64,000 nt of DNA from JAIVJG01 sp964236735 (GTDB taxonomy: Bacteria > Acidobacteriota > Blastocatellia > Pyrinomonadales > Pyrinomonadaceae): assembly GCA_964236735.1 (NCBI GenBank), contig CAXSFM010000012.1, forward strand, positions 1 to 64,000, written 5' to 3'. The notes below the pieces were generated by a model. It searched no databases. It saw nothing but the letters and a program-made list of their open reading frames with translations, and was not told the DNA's origin. Each line of letters begins with the position of its first letter. Positions within the stretch are counted from its first letter, which is position 1. A program made the position numbers and the translations under genes. This document shows, one piece after another, positions 58,350 to 64,000 of the stretch.

Positions 58350-58634
58350 TTAGCTGGCAGGAATCCCCTTACATACTCGGAGACGTTCAATCCAAGCATC
58401 TGCGTCACTAAACGCGAGGCGCTCGCCGCCATCCCAACCATTCAGGAGTTCCGCATAATGGCTTTGAAGTTTGACGGATGCCGCCAAGGCAAGACGCAAC
58501 TCATCGCGCTCTTTTTTGAGCGCATCAATCTCAGCTTGCAGAAGGATGTTGTTGCTCATCTCTTCCGCGACCGTGGCTCCCAGGTCTTTATTGATCTGCA
58601 CGAGACTTGGCGGATTCAAAGTTGCTTCACTCAT
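58350..58634 (-). CDS. Coiled-coil hypothetical protein
   Basis: 94 aa from ATG 58634 (two further in-frame starts upstream). The AAGGAG at the end of the previous gene suits this start. ILLQAEIDALKKERDELRLA is a clear coiled coil. Unknown. Confidence 0.5.
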   Translation of the reverse strand: MSEATLNPPSLVQINKDLGATVAEEMSNNILLQAEIDALKKERDELRLALAASVKLQSHYAELLNGWDGGERLAFSDADAWIERLRVCKGIPAS

Positions 58635-58648
58635 CGTCATTTGCTCCT

Positions 58649-58786
58649 TCAATCAATATTCCAAAATCTAAAGAACCGCTCCGTCCCTTTTTCAACACTG
58701 CATTCCATGATTGAAAGCACGGGCAGGGCGACAACCCATGTGGCAATGCAACCGATCAGGTTGAGCGTATATTTGAATCGTTTCAT
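58649..58786 (-). CDS. 45-residue membrane protein
   Basis: ATG 58786 with AAGGAG 8 bases upstream. A basic start (KRFKYT), one hydrophobic helix (LNLIGCIATWVVALPVLSIM) and a charged end. Overlaps the leader of the next gene. Credible by ribosome site and membrane profile. Confidence 0.5.
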   Translation of the reverse strand: MKRFKYTLNLIGCIATWVVALPVLSIMECSVEKGTERFFRFWNID

Positions 58787-58819
58787 TTGATCTGCTCCTT
58801 GAATTTTAATTTCCGAGGT

Positions 58820-59092
58820 TCACCGGCGATGATGACTCGACGAAGATCTCTGCGCGCCGCCGCCGCTTAGTTTCCGTTTCCATTCTCGCCCCGCCGGTGT
58901 CCAGTCGAGACACATCCAGCACAACCCCGTCAGGCGCTCGTCATCGAGGAGGCATTCTTCGCAAGTTAATCGCCCGCACTGGCGGCACGCCGCGTCAGGT
59001 GAAGCCGTCGCGTCGCATGAGGCGCACCGGGACGACGATGAGGACAATGTGTTTGCCGCCGGCGCGCGCGTCGGCGGCGCGTGTGCGGTCAT
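58820..59092 (-). CDS. Small zinc-finger protein
   Basis: 90 aa starting on ATGA shared with the upstream stop. CASCDATASPDAACRQCG, CEECLLDD and CWMCLDW give four cysteine pairs, enough for two zinc sites. Ser/Arg-rich ends. Unknown. Confidence 0.55.
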   Translation of the reverse strand: MTAHAPPTRAPAANTLSSSSSRCASCDATASPDAACRQCGRLTCEECLLDDERLTGLCWMCLDWTPAGREWKRKLSGGGAQRSSSSHHRR

Positions 59093-59451
59093 GATCTGAT
59101 CACCTCCAGCGCGGGCGAGACGTGATGCGTTTCGCCGGGCAAGTACGTCCGCAGGTAGAAGGGATCCGACGGCGTGCGCCCGGTCACTTCCATGTAGAGG
59201 CAGTAAGTCGCCTCCGAGTAACAGAAGCTGCACAGTCCCGGCTCCGCCCAGTCGCAGACCTGCCGGACAGATCGCGCGCCGTCGGTGGTTGAGGCGAGAC
59301 GCGCGCAAGCGTGAGTCTCGGTGCAGCCGCAGGTATGGCAGACCATCTCGCCGCAGTTCGGACAGCGGCCTGCGCGCTCGGCGGCGAACGAGGCGTGGAG
59401 CATGAAGCCGCATTCGCAAGCGACCGGCTGTGGCGTCAGACTGATGGACAT
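59089..59451 (-). CDS. Zinc-ribbon protein
   Basis: 120 aa. Starts with CECGFML, then CPNCGEMVCHTCGCTETHAC, and VCDWAEPGLCSFC. The THAC...CDWAEPGLCS segment resembles a short module found in many phage small proteins. Probably binds two or three zincs. Unknown. Confidence 0.6.
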   Translation of the reverse strand: MSISLTPQPVACECGFMLHASFAAERAGRCPNCGEMVCHTCGCTETHACARLASTTDGARSVRQVCDWAEPGLCSFCYSEATYCLYMEVTGRTPSDPFYLRTYLPGETHHVSPALEVIRS

Positions 59452-59474
59452 GGGCGCTTCCTCTCGATCTCAAA

Positions 59475-59834
59475 TCAAAATAAAAACTCGATGCGGCATC
59501 CCGTGCGCTCGGAATGCGTCCGCATCCAAGAGCCAAGCGCCTCATCAATCGTCTGACCGCAGGCCCAGATTCCGGGTTGACCTTTGAGTTGGACATGAAG
59601 GTCTCCGGCGCGGCGCGAAATGACGAGCGTCGTCATTTCGCCCGTCTTGTCCTCGACCGCCTCGAGAGCCGCCGCGCACTCCTCAGCGTCTTCGAGCAGA
59701 TGCGCGACGATCTCTTCCCAATCAGCGGGGCGCGGATGCTTGAGCGCCGCCCCGAAGGAGCGCAGCAGGCCGACGACGCCGACGAGGCGGCAGCGGTTCA
59801 TCTTTTCGGCGTCGTCCGGATTGAATTGACTCAT
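59475..59834 (-). CDS. Hypothetical protein
   Basis: 119 aa. N-terminal helices (WEEIVAHLLEDAEECAAALE), then a beta-rich half (MTTLVISRRAGDLHVQLKG, DEALGSWMRTHSERTG). Not recognised. 59835-59921 is free of genes. Confidence 0.5.
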   Translation of the reverse strand: MSQFNPDDAEKMNRCRLVGVVGLLRSFGAALKHPRPADWEEIVAHLLEDAEECAAALEAVEDKTGEMTTLVISRRAGDLHVQLKGQPGIWACGQTIDEALGSWMRTHSERTGCRIEFLF

Positions 59835-59921
59835 CGGAACTATCCTCTCTGTATTGACCCCGTCGATTGCTCGCGAAAATGCTGATTCTCGTCACCAAAA
59901 CCCCTGAACCCGAAAAACACA

Positions 59922-60188
59922 TCAAACCCGCGCTCCCTTGAGGTTTACCCTCTCTCGCTCCTCATCGGGCGGAAATTCGGTGACCGCAGGTTTTGCCCGG
60001 TGCTGTTCGAGCAAGTGCGGGTACTTACAAAGCAGCTTGTAGGCGGCGGGGAGCATCAGGACGAAGTTGTCCAGATCGGCGCGCGAGGAGGCTTCGGCGA
60101 ACGACGTGATGAAGCCTCCCGCCGTGATCTCTCTGGCCGCCACACGCCGGAACACTTCGCGCACCTCCGTCCATTCGAGTTCATCCAC
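59922..60188 (-). CDS. Hypothetical helical protein
   Basis: 88 aa, acidic and helical (WTEVREVFRRVAAREITAGG, LMLPAAYKLLCKYPHLLEQH). No family recognised. Confidence 0.5.
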   Translation of the reverse strand: MDELEWTEVREVFRRVAAREITAGGFITSFAEASSRADLDNFVLMLPAAYKLLCKYPHLLEQHRAKPAVTEFPPDEERERVNLKGARV

Positions 60189-60243
60189 GAGCGCGCGCGC
60201 CGCTCGTCCTGCGTGGACGGCATGACGTAGATTCTCGTGGCGC

Positions 60244-60537
60244 TCATCCGTCGAGCCTCATCTCCATCGCTGCCTGTTGCTGCCGCCTCATGAATCTCGT
60301 GACTTTGGCATTGAAGAAATCGAGTACGGGTTGTGCGACCGCGCGCTCGAACGTGTAATCAGTGCTGGGGCCGACCTGCACCGTCACTTGCGGCTTGGCG
60401 TATGAGCGATCTTCTATGCGGATGCTCCACACCTGCGCGCTGGAAAAATAGACGAGTCCGCCCTGACTGTCCGTGAGCCGCCACCACATCACACGCCTTC
60501 TTCGCGCCGCTGCCGCCACTGCTGCTCTCCTGCTCAT
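60244..60537 (-). CDS. Hypothetical protein
   Basis: 97 aa from the ATG overlapping the upstream stop; ATG 60489 (MWWRLTDSQGG) is a reasonable alternative and would remove an Arg/Ala-rich start. Beta-rich middle (LVYFSSAQVWSIRIEDRSY). Unknown. Confidence 0.5.
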   Translation of the reverse strand: MSRRAAVAAAARRRRVMWWRLTDSQGGLVYFSSAQVWSIRIEDRSYAKPQVTVQVGPSTDYTFERAVAQPVLDFFNAKVTRFMRRQQQAAMEMRLDG

Positions 60538-60812
60538 CATTCGATCACCTCCAATTCTTCGCGCTTCGAGAAGCGCACGAGTCGCACCCGGCAGCCCGCC
60601 AGGCGCGCCACTTCCTGCGCCTTCGGCTTCAACGACTCCACTCGCGCCATGTCCGCGCCGACCATCGGCAGCATCCCGCCCAGTTCGCGCGAGTAATACG
60701 CCGCCACGCCCTCGTTGCCCTTTTTGTCCGTTGTGATGAAGGCGAACATCTCATCAATGCGGAGCAGATGGTTTTCTTCCTCGATGATGAAGATTCCGTT
60801 ATTGATTTTCAT
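60537..60812 (-). CDS. Hypothetical protein
   Basis: 91 aa. Beta-rich start NGIFIIEEENHLLRIDEMFA, then a helical part (VESLKPKAQEVARLAG) and a final strand. Overlaps the initiator-like stop by ATGA. Unknown. Confidence 0.55.
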   Translation of the reverse strand: MKINNGIFIIEEENHLLRIDEMFAFITTDKKGNEGVAAYYSRELGGMLPMVGADMARVESLKPKAQEVARLAGCRVRLVRFSKREELEVIE

Positions 60813-61816
60813 TGCACACTTAACCTTTGCTCGTGACCTTCCGTGATGAATTTTTCAATCAACCTTTCACGCACGCCCGCGCCGATCTGCAATTGCTCGA
60901 TGATGTTCGAGACGTTATGGCCGGCTCCGATTGAAAGAATTGACCGGATGTGACGCTCGGCCTCGAAATAGGAAAGGCCGTTATCCACCGGCATGGCGCG
61001 AGCTTCAGCGATGCGCGCGGGCGACAGTTTTTCCTTCCATTCGCGGATCAGCAGATCGGCATCGCGTAAAGCAACATGCTTCATCGCCCATGCGTCAGGG
61101 TTCGTGAATGAAGGCGTGGCGCGCGCGAAGGCGTAGTAATCGGCTTCGGTAATTTCTTCCGACACACACACACGTTTTTCTTCATCGTTTGAAGATAATT
61201 CGACTTCAGTGAATAACGACGGTGTATCCGGTGTGTGTGTGTTGGTTAACTCTTTATTCAAAATCTTTGGTTGATCTTTAAGAGCATAGTTATTCTTTGT
61301 ACCCGAAATTTTGGTATCCGATTTTTCAGAGGTCTTTATTTTGGTATCCGATTTTTCAGAGGTCTTTTTCGATACATCAGAATGCGCGCCGCACGTTTCA
61401 TCGAAGCGCGTGACCTCCTCGTTCGAGGGAAAGATGAGGTAAAAGTTTCGCGGTCTCTTGTTCTTCAATTTCTCCGCCGAGATGTGCGGCGGAATCTGTT
61501 GCGTGCGGAGCATGACGCGCGAGGCTTTAATCTTCATGGCGGAGACGATCTGCTTTTTGAGAGTGCCGCCGCACAGAAACGAGAGCGACGAATAGACGGT
61601 GTCCTCCGACAAGCCGGTGCGCGTCGTGATCGTCTCGACGGTCGGATATGCCCAACCGCGCCCGTCAATATGCAGCGCAATGCAGGTGAATACTGTCCAC
61701 GAACTGCCTTTGAAGAGATGAAGATATTTCCGCATTTCTACGTCAATCGTCAGGCGAAAATCTTTTACCTCGCCCGTGCCCAGTGAACGCCGCCGGCCAT
61801 TGAAGGTGCTGATCAT
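60809..61816 (-). CDS. Replication-initiator-like HTH protein
   Basis: 335 aa. The N-terminal ~100 residues contain a winged-helix resembling phage replication organisers (WTVFTCIALHIDGRGWAYPT, VETITTRTGLSEDTVYSSLS). The middle is low complexity with a 10-residue tandem repeat TSEKSDTKI(K/S). The C-terminal part is helical. Initiators such as lambda O carry their origin inside the gene, and this gene also has repeats in the middle. Role inferred from fold and context, near the Sak4-like gene. Confidence 0.6.
   Translation of the reverse strand: MISTFNGRRRSLGTGEVKDFRLTIDVEMRKYLHLFKGSSWTVFTCIALHIDGRGWAYPTVETITTRTGLSEDTVYSSLSFLCGGTLKKQIVSAMKIKASRVMLRTQQIPPHISAEKLKNKRPRNFYLIFPSNEEVTRFDETCGAHSDVSKKTSEKSDTKIKTSEKSDTKISGTKNNYALKDQPKILNKELTNTHTPDTPSLFTEVELSSNDEEKRVCVSEEITEADYYAFARATPSFTNPDAWAMKHVALRDADLLIREWKEKLSPARIAEARAMPVDNGLSYFEAERHIRSILSIGAGHNVSNIIEQLQIGAGVRERLIEKFITEGHEQRLSVQ
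61308..61367. repeat. 30-bp perfect tandem repeat, possible origin iterons
   Basis: Two exact 30-base units starting ATTTTGGTATCCGATTTTTC inside the initiator-like gene. The neighbourhood (about 61180-61370) is AT-rich with an ACACACAC-type run. Only two units are present, so an origin is possible but not shown. Confidence 0.5.
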
Positions 61817-61834
61817 CTCGTGCGCGTCACCCCC

Positions 61835-62191
61835 TCACCTTTCCAAAAAGCATGACCGGCAATAGACCGGCCTGTTTTTCGCCGGATGAAACGGCACGGT
61901 CGTTTCGCAGCCGCATTCCGAGCAGACGACCTCGACGGAGATGCCGCTCCTCGCGCTCACGTCGCGCGTCTCAGTTGCCGCTTCCACCGGCGTCTTCTTC
62001 ACGAGCCGACAGGTCGGGCATCTTTTCGGATCGGAGAAGCCCCGGTCGCGATAGAACGCCTGCTCTCCGCGCGAAAATGTGAATGACCGCTCGCATTCGA
62101 CGCAGGTGAGCGATCTGTTGTCGCTCACCTCCAGTTGATTGATCGCGCCCTCGTTGAACAGAGGGCGCCTTGGTTTCATCTCAGGTTTCAT
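61835..62191 (-). CDS. Zinc-ribbon protein
   Basis: 118 aa from ATG 62191 with AAAGGG upstream. LTCVECERSFTFSRGEQAFY and RCPTCRLVK form the known zinc-ribbon domain with the GEQxFY motif. A second site is VCSECGCETTVPFHP...YCRSC, often paired with it in bacterial and phage proteins. Role unknown, possibly nucleic-acid binding. Confidence 0.7.
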   Translation of the reverse strand: MKPEMKPRRPLFNEGAINQLEVSDNRSLTCVECERSFTFSRGEQAFYRDRGFSDPKRCPTCRLVKKTPVEAATETRDVSARSGISVEVVCSECGCETTVPFHPAKNRPVYCRSCFLER

Positions 62192-62207
62192 GTGTTTCCC
62201 TTTCCAA

Positions 62208-63185
62208 CTAACTGGCACGCTTCAATGGCGGCGCATCTTCATTTGCGCCGCCGCCGGCTTCCTGTTCGTTTCTGGCAATCAGCGCGTCGAGTTTTGAAGA
62301 AATGTCTTTGGCTAAATCTTGCAGTTGAGCCACCGTGATAGCTTCCATACCGTTCGCGACCATGTACTTGTCGTTGACATAGGTTTTGATCGTCACGGCG
62401 TTCCATTTCGGCTGATACCCTTGAGCGTTCATTTCCCTGAACATGTCGCCGCACTGCGCGATGATGCGCGCTCGCACTTCACCTTCAGTCGGCGCGCGCC
62501 CGTCGGTGAGCCATGCGGAAATTAACCCCGCCTCACGCTCGCCCGCGCATTTCGCGACCATTCCGTCGAGCGCGCGGCAGCGCGTTTTCGAGATGATCAG
62601 GTTGTGCTCGATGTCTAAGTCGGCGACGATGTCGAATTCATATTCGAGGCCGTCACGCTGCACCGGCGCGAGGCCGACTCTCCTGACCTGCGTCCGGCCA
62701 CGGTCATCTTTCTCCTGCACGTAATCCGTCTTCGAGCGAATCGTCGCGATGACGTGGCAATCGGAGCGTAAAATGGCATCCACCAATTTGTTATGCAGCG
62801 GCGTCACTTCGCGCCATGCCGCGAAAGAATTTCCCGACTGTGATTTCTTCGCGGCCTTGTCCACGAGTTCGAGCGCGCCGCCCGCCCCCATCCAGGCGTG
62901 CGAGAGGCTGTCAATGATGAGCACGTCGAAGCCCGCGACGGTCGCCGCGCGAATAGCGTCAACGTAAGACTGCGGATTGAAGTCTTCGAGTTCCAGCACG
63001 TCGAACTCAAATTCACCGGCATACTTCGAGGCCGACCCGCGCTCCGTATCAATGACGGCGACGCGCGCGCCGAGATGAGTCCCCAACGCGAGCGCCGTGT
63101 AGGTCTTGCCCGATCCCGACGGGCCGATGAGCGCGATGCGGGCACGCGCCTGTGACTTCGTAGCTTTCTTGAATTGCATGGACAT
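62208..63185 (-). CDS. Sak4-like RecA-fold ATPase
   Basis: 325 aa. Walker A GPSGSGKT (21-28), VIDTERGSASKY, FDVLIIDSLSHAWMG Walker B, VIATIRSKTDYV and VGLAPVQRDGLEYEFDIVAD are the hallmarks of phage AAA_24/Sak4 ATPases, which aid single-strand annealing recombination. A lysine-poor C-terminal half is helical. No separate single-strand-binding or exonuclease gene was recognised in the window. Confidence 0.82.
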   Translation of the reverse strand: MSMQFKKATKSQARARIALIGPSGSGKTYTALALGTHLGARVAVIDTERGSASKYAGEFEFDVLELEDFNPQSYVDAIRAATVAGFDVLIIDSLSHAWMGAGGALELVDKAAKKSQSGNSFAAWREVTPLHNKLVDAILRSDCHVIATIRSKTDYVQEKDDRGRTQVRRVGLAPVQRDGLEYEFDIVADLDIEHNLIISKTRCRALDGMVAKCAGEREAGLISAWLTDGRAPTEGEVRARIIAQCGDMFREMNAQGYQPKWNAVTIKTYVNDKYMVANGMEAITVAQLQDLAKDISSKLDALIARNEQEAGGGANEDAPPLKRAS

Positions 63186-63196
63186 AATTTGTTCTC

Positions 63197-63424
63197 CTAG
63201 TTCTCCTGATTGAGTTCCTTCCTGTAATGCGACCAGGCCGCTTCGGCCTGCGCCTTGTTGTGCTCGTAAATCGCGAGCTTGCCCTCACACATCGCCGCGC
63301 CGGCCTGCGCCTCGAATTTCTGAGCGCGGCGTAGATGCTCTTCAGCCGCGGCGGGAATCAGCGGCGCGGAGCAATAAGAGAGCGTCGGCAAGCGGTTAGC
63401 GATGGCCGTTTTTATCCGCTGCAT
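63197..63424 (-). CDS. Small helical protein
   Basis: 75 aa. A long helix (AAAEEHLRRAQKFEAQAGAA, YEHNKAQAEAAWSHYRKEL). Its start overlaps the upstream gene by 29 bases. Unknown; upstream neighbour of the Sak4-like gene. Confidence 0.5.
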   Translation of the reverse strand: MQRIKTAIANRLPTLSYCSAPLIPAAAEEHLRRAQKFEAQAGAAMCEGKLAIYEHNKAQAEAAWSHYRKELNQEN

Positions 63425-63602
63425 GATTCATCTCCTCATAAGGATTCGGACTCGCCAGCATCCGCTTCATTCGCTCATCTTCCGCCGCGTCGAGCAATCG
63501 CTCGTCAAACGCATCGCGCGATTCACGGGCGCGCATGGCGAGCGACACAATGTTGAGCTTCAGTTCGTGATCCGACATGCTGGCGAAGTTTTTGGAAAGC
63601 AT
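63396..63602 (-). CDS. Small helical protein
   Basis: 68 aa. MSDHELKLNIVSLAMRARES and FDERLLDAAEDERMKRMLAS; an internal start at the ninth residue (MSDHE) is possible. Unknown. Confidence 0.5.
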   Translation of the reverse strand: MLSKNFASMSDHELKLNIVSLAMRARESRDAFDERLLDAAEDERMKRMLASPNPYEEMNHAADKNGHR

Positions 63603-63617
63603 TGACGTGACCGTCCT

Positions 63618-64000
63618 TTACAGCGCGTTCCTCAATTTGTTGGCATGGTAGTCGGCAAATTTGCAGAGTTCCGTTCTCAGCAAATCCGCATCCCTGCGCC
63701 GCAGTTCGCTTTCGTATTCGGCGCGCGCAATTTCGTATTCACGATTGAGGCGTGAGCGTCGCGCATCCCACCGCGTCCATCGCTCCGTCAAAGCGCGCAC
63801 GCGCTCTTCGAGCTGTCGCAACGATTCATCTTCGGCGCAGAGGCGCGCGACTTCCTGTTTGTCTTTATCGTTGAGCGTGGATTTGTCGCCCCGCACAGAG
63901 CGCGCGTAGGAATCTCTAATGATCGTGATCTGTTCTTTGAGAATTCCGATGTAAGAGGTGGCCGCGACGAGCATGTTCTTGATGAACTCGATGGTCGAGC
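63618..64000 (-). CDS. Coiled-coil protein, open to the window edge
   Basis: At least 118 aa (ATG 63974), but the frame stays open to the end of the window and reads STIEFIKNM before that ATG, so the true start probably lies beyond. Long coiled coil (LEERVRALTERWTRWDARRS, RLNREYEIARAEYESELRRR). Unknown. Confidence 0.55.
   Translation of the reverse strand, partial: STIEFIKNMLVAATSYIGILKEQITIIRDSYARSVRGDKSTLNDKDKQEVARLCAEDESLRQLEERVRALTERWTRWDARRSRLNREYEIARAEYESELRRRDADLLRTELCKFADYHANKLRNAL

Noticed and set aside
58820..59596. Long 258-codon leftward frame
   Set aside because: Its first two thirds are the out-of-frame shadow of the zinc-ribbon gene at 59089-59451; only the part from 59092 is a credible gene.
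60056..60247. 63-codon frame overlapping the 59922-60188 gene
   Set aside because: It is almost wholly inside a better gene in another frame and reads as an Arg/Ser-rich shadow.
1..64000. CRISPR array or rRNA
   Set aside because: No regularly spaced repeat series and no rRNA-like conserved stretch were found.

Overview
The window reads as most of the genome of a tailed, siphovirus-type bacteriophage (or prophage) of a GC-rich bacterium, probably Gram-negative because the lysis region has a spanin-like overlapping gene pair. A head-neck-tail set typical of long non-contractile tails is present, including a 1531-residue tape measure, and the tail tip resembles gene-transfer-agent-like systems (DUF2460, DUF2163, NlpC/P60 peptidase, large tip protein). 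A tyrosine recombinase suggests a temperate lifestyle, but I found no repressor and no attachment site. The host cannot be named from the sequence alone. No rRNA or CRISPR array is visible.

Layout: genes from about 92 to 48155 run rightward and genes from 48251 to the end run almost entirely leftward. The two transcription units converge on a 21-bp perfect hairpin terminator at 48173-48224. From the left: (1) 92-5726, small accessory genes with an HD-GYP phosphodiesterase, a VRR-NUC nuclease and a RyR-domain protein. (2) 5800-8600, a promoter with a repeated operator-like element and a lysis cassette (GH19 endolysin, spanin-like pair, small membrane protein). (3) 8604-13424, a 7-deazaguanine DNA-modification locus: ParB-like protein, DpdA-like transglycosylase, QueD, an exported protein, QueE, a tRNA-like element and FolE, with no QueC. 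(4) 13482-15647, a basic protein and a BCS1-like AAA ATPase. (5) 15640-31217, packaging, portal, a proteasome-like Ntn hydrolase, head morphogenesis, scaffold, capsid, neck and two related tail-tube proteins. (6) 31368-47736, tail chaperones with a -1 frameshift, tape measure, tail tip and a C1q-like fibre protein. (7) 48251-64000, leftward early genes: zinc-ribbon proteins, HerA-like ATPase, EVE-like domain, DUF5131, DUF4326, integrase, DUF2786, a replication-initiator-like protein with internal tandem repeats, and a Sak4-like recombination ATPase.

Two accessory islands interrupt the structural genes. Island 1 (about 21070-24200) has a terminator, then its own promoter driving a pentapeptide-TIR protein, a membrane protein and a leftward gene bounded by attC-like half sites as in an integron cassette. 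Island 2 (about 36475-40000) holds an HNH nuclease frame, broken gene fragments, a PD-(D/E)XK-like protein, a truncated NucS-like nuclease and an IS982-type transposase remnant.

How the genes fit together: FolE, QueD and QueE would make 7-carboxy-7-deazaguanine and the DpdA-like enzyme would exchange it for guanine in phage DNA, protecting it from host nucleases. Without QueC the predicted mark is the carboxy form, unless host QueC supplies preQ0. Other notable signals are a recoded second copy of the capsid C-terminus after the capsid gene, a 151-bp MITE-like element with an 8-bp target duplication, and near-identical leaders in front of the capsid and second tail-tube genes.
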